Positions 1 through 7,965 of a DNA stretch of 36,703 nucleotides are shown here, piece after piece. Position 1 is the stretch's first letter. Each line of letters opens with the position of its first letter. Source of the stretch: Deltaproteobacteria bacterium (GTDB lineage: Bacteria; Desulfobacterota; Binatia; HRBIN30; JACQVA1). The stretch lies in the NCBI GenBank assembly GCA_016210005.1, contig JACQVA010000113.1:1-36703 (forward strand). Reading direction: 5' to 3'. The notes beneath the pieces are model-generated. The model did not search any database. It was not told the DNA's origin and saw only the letters and a program-made list of their open reading frames with translations. The position numbers and the translations under genes were made by a program.

Positions 1-2
1 AC

Positions 3-107
3 GGCGTTGACAAGCTGGTCTACTACGAAGCGCACGGCTGCGCAGAGACCGCAATCGTGCGGGAGAAGCAGCTGAAGAAGTGGCGCCGCGCCTGGAAGAT
101 GACAAAT
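3..107 (+). pseudogene. GIY-YIG nuclease, C-terminal fragment
   Basis: The frame enters from the left edge and reads GVDKLVYYEAHG, then REKQLKKWRRAWKM. This is the characteristic C-terminal half of small YhbQ/UPF0213-type GIY-YIG endonucleases, whose REKQLKKWRRxWK stretch is very conserved. The GIY and YIG motifs lie outside the window. After the WKM residues (about base 100) the usual ending (an ALIE..NP.W.DLY-type tail) is missing and the frame runs into unrelated sequence, so the gene looks truncated at its 3' end. These proteins often occur as scattered accessory copies. Identity is fairly sure from the motif. Whether the upstream part is intact cannot be seen. Confidence 0.7.
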
Positions 108-135
108 TGCGTCCCTTTCGGCCATGGGCCTCGGC

Positions 136-158
136 CTGACAGTACACGGTACTGTCAG
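136..158. repeat. perfect 10-bp inverted repeat
   Basis: CTGACAGTAC and its exact reverse complement GTACTGTCAG are separated by ACG. The repeat lies between the broken GIY-YIG fragment and gap, 150 bp before the gap start. No T-run follows it, so it is not a typical intrinsic terminator. It could be an operator for the gap operon or the end of a lost mobile element. Confidence 0.6.
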
Positions 159-307
159 ACTGGTGAGGATTTGCCCGGTCGGCTGCACGTTACCCACAGA
201 TTTGTCGCACACCCCCGAAAGGTTGCGGCGGCGGACGCTTTCTTGATTTCCCGAAACGAACATGGTTTAGGGCGAAACCACCCTGCAACATCGGCAAGGA
301 GACCCCC

Positions 308-1312
308 ATGGCAATTAAGATCGGTATCAACGGTTTCGGGCGTATTGGGCGCAACGTCTTCCGCGCCTGCCTCGACGATCCGAACTTGGATTTCGTTGCG
401 GTCAACGACATCACCAGCGCCAAGACGCTGGCTCATCTGCTTAAACACGACTCGGTGCATGGCCATTTGAGCCAGGAGGTCAAGGCCGAAGGCGACGGCC
501 TCAGCGTCGGCAGCCGCCGCATTCGCGTGCTCACCGAGCGCGACCCCGGCAAGCTGCCGTGGAAGGCGCTCGGGGTGGACATCGTGCTGGAGTGCAGCGG
601 GCTCTTCACCGACCGCGCCAAAGCTGCGGCCCATCTCGAAGCCGGGGCGAAGAAGGTGATCATCTCGGCCCCGGCGAAGGGCGCCGATCTCACCCTCTGT
701 TTTGGCGTCAACCACACGGCGTACAAGAAGGAATCGCACCACGTGATTTCCAACGCCTCGTGCACCACCAACTGTCTGGCGCCGGTGGCCAAGGTGCTGC
801 ACGAGAATTTCGGAATCAAGCGCGGTCTGATGACCACCGTGCATGCGTACACCAACGATCAGCGTATCCTCGACCTGCCGCACGAGGACTTACGCCGCGC
901 CCGGGCCGCGGCGCTGTCGATGATCCCCACCACCACCGGCGCCGCGCGCGCGGTCGGCGAGGTGCTGCCCGACCTCAAGGGCAAACTCGACGGCATGGCG
1001 GTGCGTGTGCCGACGCCCAACGTGTCGCTCGTCGATCTGGTCGCCGAACTGGACAAGAAGACCACCGAAGCGGAAATCAATGCCGCCATGAAGCAGGCCG
1101 CCGAGGGCTCGTTGAAGGGCGTGCTGATGTACTGCGAGGAGCCGCTGGTATCGTCCGACTTCAACGGCAACCCGCACTCCTCGATCTTCGATGCCCAGCT
1201 CACCAAGGTGATGGACGGCAACTTCGTCAAGGTGTTGTCGTGGTATGACAACGAGTGGGGCTTCTCCAAGCGCATGGGCGACGTCACCCGGCTCGTTGGA
1301 GCGGCGCTGTAG
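308..1312 (+). CDS. gap: glyceraldehyde-3-phosphate dehydrogenase, type I
   Basis: This is the cytoplasmic glycolytic enzyme that converts glyceraldehyde-3-phosphate, NAD+ and phosphate to 1,3-bisphosphoglycerate. The protein has 334 residues, the usual length. It starts with the Rossmann signature [17 protein letters not shown], carries the active-site motif [12 protein letters not shown] with the catalytic Cys near residue 154, and ends with the conserved [12 protein letters not shown] stretch. The ATG at 308 is preceded by AAGGAG at 296-301, a good ribosome binding site. It is the first gene of the gap-pgk-tpiA-secG cluster, with 109 bp before pgk. No strong promoter is evident; a weak TTGATT-17-TTTAGG pair at 243-271 is the best candidate. 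Confidence 0.97.
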   Translation: MAIKIGINGFGRIGRNVFRACLDDPNLDFVAVNDITSAKTLAHLLKHDSVHGHLSQEVKAEGDGLSVGSRRIRVLTERDPGKLPWKALGVDIVLECSGLFTDRAKAAAHLEAGAKKVIISAPAKGADLTLCFGVNHTAYKKESHHVISNASCTTNCLAPVAKVLHENFGIKRGLMTTVHAYTNDQRILDLPHEDLRRARAAALSMIPTTTGAARAVGEVLPDLKGKLDGMAVRVPTPNVSLVDLVAELDKKTTEAEINAAMKQAAEGSLKGVLMYCEEPLVSSDFNGNPHSSIFDAQLTKVMDGNFVKVLSWYDNEWGFSKRMGDVTRLVGAAL

Positions 1313-1421
1313 GCGGACAAGTGTGGTGCTTGCGACGGGGCGCCCGCTCCCGGCAGGGAGTGGGGCAGCGTGAGGGCGGCCGAACACCCTCTGCTCACCG
1401 CCTCTAGTCGTGGGGCGACCT

Positions 1422-2591
1422 ATGCGGCGCATCGACCAGCTCGAACTGAACGGCAAGCGCACGTTCATCCGCGTTGATTTCAACGTGCCGCTGAAGGCCG
1501 GCGCCGTCACCGATGCCACGCGCATCGAGGCCGCGCTGCCGACCATCCGCTACGCCCGCGAACATGGGGCGCGGGTGATCCTGGCCTCCCATCTTGGCCG
1601 GCCGAAAGGAAAGCCGAATCCGGAGATGAGCTTGGCGCCGGCGGCACAAAGGCTGGCGGAGTTGCTTGGGACGGCGGTTCCGCTGGCGGCGGATTGCATC
1701 GGCCCTGCCCTCGAGGCCCAGGTGCACGCGCTGCCGCAAGGCGCCGTGCTGATGCTGGAGAACTTGCGCTTCCACGCCGAGGAAGAGAAGAACGATCCGG
1801 ATTTCTCGCAGGCACTGGCGCGACTGGCCGAGGTTTACGTCAATGACGCCTTCGGCACTGCCCACCGCGCGCACGCGTCCACCGCCGGCATGGTGCACCT
1901 GGTACGGGAGCGGGCCGCGGGTTTCCTGCTGCAGAAGGAATGCGAGTATCTCGGAAAGGTGCTGGCTAATCCGGATCGTCCGCTGCTGGCAATCCTTGGC
2001 GGCGCCAAGGTGTCGGATAAGATCAAGGTTATCGGCAACCTGCTGGATAAGGTCGATACGCTGTTGCTCGGCGGCGGCATGGCTTACACCTTCTTGCGGG
2101 CGCAAGGGCTGGGCATCGGCAAGTCGCTGGTCGAAGCCGATCAGCTCGATCTGGCCAAAGAGCTGCTGGCCAAGGCCAAGGCCCGCGAAGTGCCGCTGCT
2201 GCTGCCGGTGGACCACGTCGTCGCCGATGAACCCAAGGCAGGCCGCGCAGCGCAGACGGTTAGAGAAATCCCGAACGACAAGATGGCACTCGACATCGGC
2301 CCCGACACGATCAAGCGGTTTCAGGCCGAGATCGGCCGCGCGCGTATGGTGGTGTGGAATGGGCCGCTGGGGGTGTTCGAGGTGCCCCCGTTCAACGCCG
2401 GGACGATGGCCATCGCCAACACGCTGGCCGATTCGACGGCCATCACCATCGTCGGCGGCGGCGACTCGGTTGCAGCCATCATGCAGTCCGGCCGGGCGGA
2501 CAAGATCACCCACATCTCGACCGGCGGCGGCGCCTCGCTCGAGTTTCTCGAAGGCCAGACACTGCCGGGAATCGCCGCGCTGGAGGACTAG
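1422..2591 (+). CDS. pgk: phosphoglycerate kinase
   Basis: This cytoplasmic glycolytic kinase transfers phosphate from 1,3-bisphosphoglycerate to ADP. The N-terminus reads [12 protein letters not shown], followed by [12 protein letters not shown] of the substrate-binding domain. The C-terminal nucleotide domain shows [18 protein letters not shown] and the GGGDSVAA loop. From the ATG at 1422 the protein has 389 residues, normal for the family, and begins MRRIDQLEL, which matches the usual MxxIDDLDL opening. A GTG 12 bases upstream in the same frame is an alternative start; neither has a strong ribosome binding site. The gene lies between gap and tpiA on the same strand, consistent with one operon. 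Confidence 0.95.
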   Translation: MRRIDQLELNGKRTFIRVDFNVPLKAGAVTDATRIEAALPTIRYAREHGARVILASHLGRPKGKPNPEMSLAPAAQRLAELLGTAVPLAADCIGPALEAQVHALPQGAVLMLENLRFHAEEEKNDPDFSQALARLAEVYVNDAFGTAHRAHASTAGMVHLVRERAAGFLLQKECEYLGKVLANPDRPLLAILGGAKVSDKIKVIGNLLDKVDTLLLGGGMAYTFLRAQGLGIGKSLVEADQLDLAKELLAKAKAREVPLLLPVDHVVADEPKAGRAAQTVREIPNDKMALDIGPDTIKRFQAEIGRARMVVWNGPLGVFEVPPFNAGTMAIANTLADSTAITIVGGGDSVAAIMQSGRADKITHISTGGGASLEFLEGQTLPGIAALED

Positions 2592-2644
2592 ATGATTTCC
2601 CAAACCGCGCACTGCCCTCTGCCTACTGCTTGCTGAGCCGCGCC

Positions 2645-3403
2645 ATGCATGCGACACGCCGCCCGCTACTGGCGGGCAATTGGAAGATGTACGGCACCCG
2701 CAGCGAAGCGCTGGCGCTGGTTGCGGGGCTGAAGGAAGTAGCCGCCGGTGTCACCGATCGTGAGATACTGGTGGCGCCGCCGTTCACCGCCTTGGCTCCG
2801 GTCGCCGCCGCGCTGCGAGGCAGCACGATCCGGCTCGCCGGACAGAACCTGCACTGGGAAGATAGCGGCGCGTTTACCGGCGAGGTGTCGGCGCCGATGC
2901 TGCGGGACAGCGGCTGCACCCATGTGATCATCGGTCACTCCGAGCGCCGGCAGTTCTTCGGCGAAACCGACGAAAGTGTGAACAAGAAGGTCATGGCGGC
3001 GTTGAAGCATGCGCTGACGCCGATCGTGTGCGTGGGCGAGTTGCTGGCTGAACGGGAAGCGGGGCAGACGGCAGGGGTAATCGAGCGGCAAGTGACCGGC
3101 GCGTTGAAGGGGCTCGGCGCGGATGCTATAGCCGCGCTGGTCATCGCCTACGAGCCGGTGTGGGCCATTGGTACGGGGAAGGTGGCGACGCCGGCGCAAG
3201 CGCAGGATGTGCACGCGGCGATTCGCGGTTGGTTGGGCGGTATCGGGGCGGCAGCAGCGCGGGCGCGAATCCTGTACGGCGGCAGCGTGAAGCCCGACAA
3301 CATCGACGGCCTCATGTGCCAGGCTGATATTGACGGGGCATTGGTGGGTGGTGCCAGCTTGCAAGTCGACTCGTTCGCGCGCATCATCCGGTTCGCCACC
3401 TGA
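2645..3403 (+). CDS. tpiA: triosephosphate isomerase
   Basis: Interconverts dihydroxyacetone phosphate and glyceraldehyde-3-phosphate. The 252-residue TIM-barrel protein shows [10 protein letters not shown] near the start (catalytic Lys), [13 protein letters not shown] with the catalytic His near residue 98, [12 protein letters not shown] with the catalytic Glu, and the phosphate-binding [11 protein letters not shown]. The frame is open well upstream, but homology begins at the ATG at 2645 ([15 protein letters not shown]). The 53 bp after pgk show no terminator, so cotranscription is likely. secG follows after 15 bp. Confidence 0.96.
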   Translation: MHATRRPLLAGNWKMYGTRSEALALVAGLKEVAAGVTDREILVAPPFTALAPVAAALRGSTIRLAGQNLHWEDSGAFTGEVSAPMLRDSGCTHVIIGHSERRQFFGETDESVNKKVMAALKHALTPIVCVGELLAEREAGQTAGVIERQVTGALKGLGADAIAALVIAYEPVWAIGTGKVATPAQAQDVHAAIRGWLGGIGAAAARARILYGGSVKPDNIDGLMCQADIDGALVGGASLQVDSFARIIRFAT

Positions 3404-3418
3404 GGGAATGAGAACAAC

Positions 3419-3841
3419 ATGAGTATTGTCGTCACCATTATTCACGTCCTCGCCTGCATCTTCTTGGTGCTGGTGGTGCTGCTGCAGACGGGCAAAGGCG
3501 CCGACATGGGCGCGGTGTTTGGCGGCAGCAGCACCACGGTATTCGGCAGCAGCGGTGCCGGTAACTTTTTGAGCCGGCTGACGGTAGGTGTGGCCGTGGT
3601 CTTCATGTTGACCTCGCTCGGGCTGACGTACCTGTCGACGCAGCGGCTCAGTTCGAGCGTGTTGGACGCCGCCCCGCTGTCGGCCCCACCGCCGATCGAG
3701 CAGGGGGCGGGAGAGCCGGCGCCCGCGGCAGAAGGGGGCGAAGCCGCTCCGGAACCCGCGCCGAACCCCCAGCCGCAGGCAGCGGCAGAACCAGCCGCAC
3801 CTGCCGCCGCACTTCCGGCCGAGGCCCCGGCGGCCAACTGA
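3419..3841 (+). CDS. secG: preprotein translocase subunit SecG
   Basis: Small inner-membrane subunit of the SecYEG translocon that aids SecA-driven protein export. The 140-residue protein has two hydrophobic helices, about residues 2-22 and 56-74. Between them is the family loop LLQTGKGADMGAVFGG followed by SSTTVFGSSGAGNFL. The C-terminal 55 or so residues are an Ala/Pro/Glu-rich low-complexity tail, longer than in short SecG proteins but frequent in GC-rich lineages. It starts 15 bp after tpiA with a GAGGGAATGAGA-type ribosome binding region. The tpiA-secG-tRNA-Leu order is a common bacterial arrangement. Confidence 0.93.
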   Translation: MSIVVTIIHVLACIFLVLVVLLQTGKGADMGAVFGGSSTTVFGSSGAGNFLSRLTVGVAVVFMLTSLGLTYLSTQRLSSSVLDAAPLSAPPPIEQGAGEPAPAAEGGEAAPEPAPNPQPQAAAEPAAPAAALPAEAPAAN

Positions 3842-3869
3842 GGCCCGGTGACGACTAACCACCAAGCGT

Positions 3870-3953
3870 GCGAGGATGGCGGAACTGGCAGACGCGCTAG
3901 TTTGAGGGGCTAGTGGGGTAAAACCCGTGGGGGTTCAAGTCCCCCTCCTCGCA
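3870..3953 (+). tRNA. tRNA-Leu (anticodon GAG)
   Basis: A class II tRNA can be folded by eye. The acceptor stem is GCGAGGA/TCCTCGC with A as discriminator base. The anticodon arm is CTAGT-TTGAGGG-GCTAG, giving anticodon GAG. A long variable arm (about TGGGGTAAAACCCGT) follows, then the T arm GGGGG-TTCAAGT-CCCCC. The CCA end is not encoded. It lies 28 bp after secG. Its 3' end is repeated downstream, which marks it as a probable integration target. Confidence 0.93.
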
Positions 3954-3954
3954 C
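3941..3954 (+). repeat. tRNA-Leu 3' end, att-like direct repeat copy 1
   Basis: CCCCCTCCTCGCAC comprises the T-stem and acceptor 3' strand of tRNA-Leu plus one flanking base. It recurs exactly at 4007-4020. Duplication of a tRNA 3' end is the classic footprint of tyrosine-recombinase integration. Confidence 0.6.
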
Positions 3955-4006
3955 TTCTTCTTCCGGGACTTTAATATCTTGTGACGAAATGAAATGGCCC
4001 CCGGAG

Positions 4007-4020
4007 CCCCCTCCTCGCAC
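4007..4020 (+). repeat. tRNA-Leu 3' end, att-like direct repeat copy 2
   Basis: Exact 14-base copy of the tRNA-Leu 3' end. The flanks differ (GGAG before and CAAGG after, versus AAGT and TTCTT at the tRNA), so only the att-like core is shared. Only 52 bp separate the two copies, too little for an intact element. This looks like the scar of an excised or rearranged insertion. Confidence 0.55.
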
Positions 4021-4095
4021 CAAGGTGGCTAGAGGTGAGGCCTCCGCTTCCCGCGGCCGTTGACAGTCGCGATCGAAGCGCCGACAACGGCCGGC

Positions 4096-4203
4096 ATGCG
4101 GTGTCTTCAGTGCCAGCACGAAAGCCCAGCGGGCGTCGAGTTCTGCTGCGACAGCGTCGAGCCCCGAACGCCGCCAGCTGACGGTGCTGTTCTGCGACCT
4201 GGA
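4096..4203 (+). pseudogene. remnant of zinc-ribbon class III adenylate/guanylate cyclase
   Basis: From 4096 one frame reads MRCLQCQHESPAGVEFCC, the N-terminal zinc ribbon typical of large class III cyclase-ATPase proteins (MRCPxCxHENPxGAKFC). From 4163 a different frame reads PERRQLTVLFCDL, the start of the cyclase catalytic domain in the same proteins. The pieces are in different frames, the intervening sequence is shortened, and the cyclase homology stops after CDL. This is therefore a short decayed relic. The second frame runs open into the downstream glycosidase gene, which could mislead automatic start calling. Confidence 0.65.
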
Positions 4204-4369
4204 CTTACACGGGCGTGCCTACACCAAGGGCTGCACCACCGTCGCAAGCCGTCCAGAGCCTCAAGGTGTCTATGGGGGGGCACTGCCGAGCCCAGGCTGG
4301 CGCGGCGCGCCTCTTCGAATGGGGGTCCTTGACGTGTTCACGCGCGTAGACGAAAACCGTCTTCGAACC

Positions 4370-5722
4370 ATGGGGAGCCCGAAGATCACGCTGATCGGCG
4401 CCGGAGGTCTCTCGTTCGGCCCCACGATGGTCAACGATGTCATCCACACACCGGCGCTCGCCGGGAGCCGACTGATGCTCCACGACGTCAACGCGCAGCG
4501 TTTGCAGCGGGCCTACCGATTCGCGGCCAAGCTCAACGCCGGCAAAGGGACCCCGGTCATCCTCGAGTACAGCACCGACCCCGCCGAGGCGCTCGCGGGC
4601 GCCGACTTCTGCCTGAGCAGCGCCGAGTTCGGCCGCTTCGAGTACTGGCGCCAGGACTACGAGATCCCCCGGCGCTACGGCGCGACGCAGGTGAACGGCG
4701 AGAACGGCGGACCGGGTGCCGTGTTCCACTCGCTGCGCAGCATCAAGAACACGCTGAGCATCTGCGCCGACATCGAGAAGCACTGCCCGGACACGTTCTT
4801 GCTGAACCTCTCGAACCCGATGAGCAGGGTAACGCTGGCGATCAACCAAGGCACACGCGTCAAGAACGTCGGTATGTGTCACGAGATGCCGATCGGCATC
4901 CACCGGCTCGGACGGATGCTGCGAATCCGCCCCGCCGACATCGAAGCCAAGGCGTCGGGCATCAACCACTTCACCTTCTTCACGGAATTCCGCGACAAAC
5001 GCACGGGCGAAGATCTCATGCCCCGGATCAAGGCGATGTTCGCGAGAAAGATCTTCGACTTCGGGCCCTTCACGACCGGGCTGACCCGAGCCGTCGCCGG
5101 TCGCCCGCTGCTGGGCATGCTGGGGGACCAGCTCTACGCCCCCCTCGTCGCCCACATGGTTCGCACCTACGGGATCATCCCCTGCTCGGTCGACAGCCAC
5201 ATCGGAGAGTATCTCCCCTTTGCCCATGAGATCGGCGGCTTCCATCCCGCGCACGTCGAGCAGTTCGAGCGCATCGATCGCTTCATCGAACGGCTCACGA
5301 CGTGGGTCGCGGATACCCGGATCCCGCTTCCCACCCAGCGCTTCGGGCACAGCCTCGAAGAGGTCGTGCCGATCATCGAGGCGCTGTGGACCGGTCGGCC
5401 CGCGCCGATCATGGCGGTCAACGTGCCGAACCGTGGATTCATCCCCAACGTCGCCGACGGCGCCATCGTCGAGGTGGGGGCCACCGCCGACGGAGACGGC
5501 ATCCACCCCGACACGATGCCCCCGATCGTCGAACCGATCGCGGGGTACATTGCCACGCAGATAGAACTCCAGAACCTTATCGTCAGGTCGGCGCTCACCG
5601 GCGACAAGGACCTGGCGCTGCGCGCCGTGATCGAGGACCCCGCATCGCCACGCGACGAGGCGGCCTGTCGGGCGATGTTCGACGAACTGGTCGAGCGCCA
5701 GGCCCGCGAGCTTCCGTTCTAG
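4370..5722 (+). CDS. glycoside hydrolase family 4 (alpha-galactosidase/alpha-galacturonidase-like)
   Basis: GH4 enzymes cleave glycosides by an NAD+- and Mn2+-dependent oxidation-elimination mechanism in the cytoplasm. From the ATG at 4370 the protein has 450 residues, typical for GH4. It opens with the NAD-binding KITLIGAGGLSFGPTMVND. It then shows LLNLSNPMSRVT, the metal-binding GMCHEMPIGIHRLGRM with adjacent Cys and His, and GINHFTFFTEF. The frame stays open upstream to 4184, but that part is cyclase relic and unrelated sequence, so this start is preferred; no clear ribosome binding site supports it. The gene lies between two tRNA-end-like repeats and has no sugar transporter beside it, suggesting acquisition. 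The exact substrate cannot be assigned. Confidence 0.85.
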   Translation: MGSPKITLIGAGGLSFGPTMVNDVIHTPALAGSRLMLHDVNAQRLQRAYRFAAKLNAGKGTPVILEYSTDPAEALAGADFCLSSAEFGRFEYWRQDYEIPRRYGATQVNGENGGPGAVFHSLRSIKNTLSICADIEKHCPDTFLLNLSNPMSRVTLAINQGTRVKNVGMCHEMPIGIHRLGRMLRIRPADIEAKASGINHFTFFTEFRDKRTGEDLMPRIKAMFARKIFDFGPFTTGLTRAVAGRPLLGMLGDQLYAPLVAHMVRTYGIIPCSVDSHIGEYLPFAHEIGGFHPAHVEQFERIDRFIERLTTWVADTRIPLPTQRFGHSLEEVVPIIEALWTGRPAPIMAVNVPNRGFIPNVADGAIVEVGATADGDGIHPDTMPPIVEPIAGYIATQIELQNLIVRSALTGDKDLALRAVIEDPASPRDEAACRAMFDELVERQARELPF

Positions 5723-6038
5723 CCACGTCGCGTCCCCCGCGATGCGTGAAGGACAACCACCTTCACCGGGGCGAGGCCGAGGTGCTGGCTACTCCGGCAG
5801 GCGCGGAGCCATCCCACAGGGAGCCCTACCTGCCGCGCCCCCGGTTCGTCGGATTGCCAAACAGCTGCCGGGCAAACTCCTCGCCCCAGCCGCTGTCGAG
5901 TTGATGCTTGGCCTCGTCGCCGAAGCCGGTCAGCTATACAGGCTTCGCCTCGCACTTTTTCTTCTCCGTTTTGCATTTCCAATTCCGGTTCCCCGCTTCC
6001 CGTTGTCTCGCCGCTCATAATCGGGCTACAAGACGCTC
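5723..6038. other. intergenic stretch with no convincing gene
   Basis: No complete gene is visible. On the minus strand about 30 codons after a stop (around 5840-5935) read GFGDEAKHQLDSGWGEEFA, which looks protein-like, but I do not recognise it and it is bounded by stops. The stretch also holds the second tRNA-flank-like sequence at 5948-5967. It is probably degraded coding or mobile-element sequence. Confidence 0.4.
5948..5967 (+). repeat. tRNA-Leu end and flank look-alike (candidate att site)
   Basis: CCTCGCACTTTTTCTTCTCCG-like sequence closely matches the tRNA-Leu 3' end and its immediate flank (CCTCGCACTTCTTCTTCCG at 3947-3965), with one substitution and a small insertion. Unlike the copy at 4007, it matches the tRNA's downstream flank as well. 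It may be the far end (attR) of an element that brought in the 2 kb carrying the GH4 gene. The pyrimidine-rich tract could also be chance. Confidence 0.4.
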
Positions 6039-6368
6039 ATGCCTGACACCTGGGTCACCGACCTCACGCACTTCTTGCAGGACGGCCGGCTGCACCCGGC
6101 GCTGCCGGGACCGGCACACAGGCTGGTCGAGCATTTGGGGGCGATCGTCGCCGCCGTGACCAGCGTCGAGCCCGACGACCCGCTCGGTGTTCGATGCCGC
6201 CGCCGGCCCGGTCGAAAGCCTTGCCCGGGCCCGGTCGACGGCTTCATCGATCCCGAGTCGCATGAGATCTGCTGGTTCTGCGTCGCCTGCGGCGACAACG
6301 GGTTCATCTCCAACTGGGAGAACACGCTGTGGGATTGCCGGAACGCGCAGAGTGAGCCGCGCCATTGA
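6039..6368 (+). CDS. small conserved hypothetical Cys-rich protein
   Basis: The protein has 109 residues and begins MPDTWVTDLTHFLQDGRLH. A middle section has GVRCRRRPGRKPCPG and the end has ICWFCVACGDNGFISNW followed by LWDC. The Cys pairs (C..C in the basic segment, CxxC near the C-terminus) suggest a structural zinc site. It resembles short uncharacterised proteins seen in accessory regions of GC-rich bacteria. I cannot name a function. It has no strong ribosome binding site and no operon partner, being followed by a convergent TA pair. Possible roles such as DNA or RNA binding would be guesswork. Confidence 0.55.
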   Translation: MPDTWVTDLTHFLQDGRLHPALPGPAHRLVEHLGAIVAAVTSVEPDDPLGVRCRRRPGRKPCPGPVDGFIDPESHEICWFCVACGDNGFISNWENTLWDCRNAQSEPRH

Positions 6369-6405
6369 GGTGACTGATCCGACCGGACTGCAGATGGTGA
6401 CCGGG

Positions 6406-6419
6406 GATCTCCGGAGATC
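6406..6419. repeat. 14-bp perfect palindrome GATCTCCGGAGATC
   Basis: This self-complementary sequence sits between the convergent 3' ends of the hypothetical protein and the antitoxin gene. No U-run is present. It is short enough to be chance, or a weak bidirectional hairpin. Confidence 0.35.
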
Positions 6420-6461
6420 AACTCCAATCTCAATGGCCGGCGCGATCCGCATCCGCCACCT

Positions 6462-6782
6462 TCAAGCCGCCTTCGCGGTCACGCGCAATTTCACGCGCGT
6501 CTTCTTCTGGAGGGCGCTAACGATATCGAAGAAGTTCTCCGTGCTCGGATTGCCATGTGGTGCGAGCATTCGATGCAGGCTCTTGCTGGGTTTGTTGATC
6601 GCTTCCGCGAGGCCCTCGAACCCTAGGGTCGCGTTCACAAGATCGCGCAGGAGAGCCTTGCCCGTCGCCGTATTGCCTGCCAGGTAGGCGTTGATCGCTT
6701 CGGTGAACAGCGCCTGGCGGAAGCGCGCGTCGCGCTGGGCGCGAGCCAGAATGGTTGTTTTGAAATCTCGTGTGAGTGCCAT
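6462..6782 (-). CDS. HigA2-like antitoxin (helix-turn-helix)
   Basis: Antitoxin of a type II TA pair, binding the toxin and its own operator. The protein has 106 residues from the ATG at 6780-6782, which is preceded by GAGGAGACATGCC, a good ribosome binding site; an upstream in-frame start would overlap the toxin. It begins MALTRDFKTTILARAQRD. It contains the family features TATGKALLRDLVNATLGFE and GLAEAINKPSKSLHRMLAP, then NPSTENFFDIVSALQK, typical of addiction-module antidote proteins with a Cro/C1-type fold. The toxin gene lies 11 bp upstream on the same strand, giving the toxin-first order of HigBA modules. Confidence 0.85.
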   Translation of the reverse strand: MALTRDFKTTILARAQRDARFRQALFTEAINAYLAGNTATGKALLRDLVNATLGFEGLAEAINKPSKSLHRMLAPHGNPSTENFFDIVSALQKKTRVKLRVTAKAA

Positions 6783-6793
6783 GGCATGTCTCC

Positions 6794-7126
6794 TCAACTT
6801 GGTGCCTTGCGGCGCCGGTAATCGCTCCACCGTTCTTTCGCGGCGGCGATGGCCTCCTGTTGTCGTTGCTTGCTACTGCCGCCCAGCAAAACAACGAGGA
6901 CATTGCCATCGCGGCCGAAATAGACCCGGTAGCCCGGACCGAAATCGATCTTTCTTTCGAACACCCCGGAGCCAACGCCTTTCACATTGGAGAAATTCCC
7001 CGCCGCCAGCTGATACACTGCAGCTGCGACTTTGGCCGCTGCCGGTGCGTTCAACGATTCGAACCACCTCGCGTAAGCGGAACGACCTTCTGCATCGAGG
7101 TATTCAACGACCCGGATTGCAGTCAC
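6794..7126 (-). CDS. RelE/HigB-family toxin (addiction-module killer protein)
   Basis: Probable ribosome-dependent mRNA interferase of a type II TA module. The 110-residue protein reads VVEYLDAEGRSAYARWFESL at the start, then GSGVFERKIDFGPGYRVYFG and VLVVLLGGSSKQRQQEAI, all standard for this RelE/ParE subfamily. The start is GTG at 7124-7126. It precedes its antitoxin by 11 bp. An 18-bp perfect palindrome lies just upstream and is the likely autoregulatory operator. The gene appears intact. Confidence 0.87.
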   Translation of the reverse strand: MTAIRVVEYLDAEGRSAYARWFESLNAPAAAKVAAAVYQLAAGNFSNVKGVGSGVFERKIDFGPGYRVYFGRDGNVLVVLLGGSSKQRQQEAIAAAKERWSDYRRRKAPS

Positions 7127-7134
7127 GACCGCGT

Positions 7135-7152
7135 GGTAACATCAATGTTACC
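7135..7152. promoter_or_regulatory. probable TA operator palindrome
   Basis: GGTAACAT-CA-ATGTTACC is a perfect 8+2+8 palindrome lying 8 bp upstream of the toxin start at 7126. Its position fits an operator bound by the HigA-like antitoxin or the TA complex. No good -10/-35 pair was assigned. Confidence 0.6.
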
Positions 7153-7833
7153 AATCCTGCAAGCGACGCCTGCCCGTAAGAGTCACGGCAGTGCGAGGGG
7201 CGCGAATGCGGTGGGGGGACGATGCGTCGCACAGACCGCCCCGACGCTCATGGCCGCCTACATCGAGCAGCTGCAGCAGACGCATGCGGAGCCGAGCGTG
7301 AAGCAGCACCTTGCGGCCGTGCGGATGCTGTTCAATTGGCTCGTGGTCGGCCAGATCGTGTCGACCAATCCCGCGCACTCGGTCCGTGGACCGAAGCACG
7401 TGATCAAGCGCGGTAAGACGCCGGTGCTCACCACGGAGGAAGCGCGCGAGCTGCTCGACTCCATCGACACTGATAGTCTCGCTGGTGTTCGTGATCGCGC
7501 GCTCATCGGTGTGCTCGTCTACTCGTTCGCGCGCATCGGCGCCGCCTTCGGGCTCAAGGTCGGCGACTACTTTCCCGAGGGCAAGCGCTGGAAGCTCCGG
7601 CTGCACGAGAAGGGCGGCAAGGAGCACGTCGTGCCCGTGCACCACACCCTGGAGCAGCACCTCGACGCCTACCTCGATGCCGCCCGCAGCCGCGACCAGC
7701 GCTCGGGCCCGCTGTTCCGGACGCTCACCACCGCGCCCGGCCGCCAGCTCTCGCTCGAACTAATGACGCAGCCGGACGCGTAGCGAATGGTCCGGCGGCG
7801 AGCCAGAAATGCCGGCATCCCGACGAAGATCGG

Positions 7834-7863
7834 CGCGCCTTCGCCGAGGCTACGGCCCGCAAG
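7834..7863 (+). repeat. palindromic mini-element A inside integrase copy 1
   Basis: A 30-bp insertion splits the integrase codons for KIG and CHT. Its core CCTTCGCCGAGGCTACGG ends in CCCGCAAG and resembles the left half of element D. Being 30 bp, it adds ten codons without changing frame. Removing it restores GATCGG-CTGCCAC, as seen uninterrupted (GATCGGTTGCCAC) in copy 3. Confidence 0.65.
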
Positions 7864-7874
7864 CTGCCACACGT

Positions 7875-7909
7875 CCTGTCCTCCGAAGCATTCGTTTCGC
7901 GAAGGAGGA
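7875..7909 (+). repeat. palindromic mini-element B1 inside integrase copy 1
   Basis: A 35-bp insertion starting CCTGTCCTCCGAAGC and ending GCGAAGGAGGA. The ends TCCTCC and GGAGGA pair. The five bases after it (TCCGC) are original integrase sequence, which shows a precise insertion. Confidence 0.65.
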
Positions 7910-7914
7910 TCCGC

Positions 7915-7945
7915 TTGCTCTCCAAAGCAACCTCGCGAAGGAGGG
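7915..7945 (+). repeat. palindromic mini-element B2 inside integrase copy 1
   Basis: A more diverged member (CTCTCCAAAGC near the start, GCGAAGGAGGG at the end), separated from B1 by only five original bases. The same spot is uninterrupted in copies 2 and 3. Confidence 0.55.
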
Positions 7946-7965
7946 CGCCACCGGCATCACCGCCT

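Noticed and set aside
2592-2644. Small gene or terminator between pgk and tpiA
   Set aside because: The 53 bp contain no hairpin with a U-run and no start codon with a ribosome binding site leading to a credible protein.
4205-5506. 433-codon minus-strand open frame across the GH4 gene
   Set aside because: It is a shadow frame of the GH4 coding sequence with no domain signature.
5840-5935. Minus-strand gene reading GFGDEAKHQLDSGWGEEFA
   Set aside because: It is bounded by stop codons on both sides within about 35 codons and I cannot identify it.
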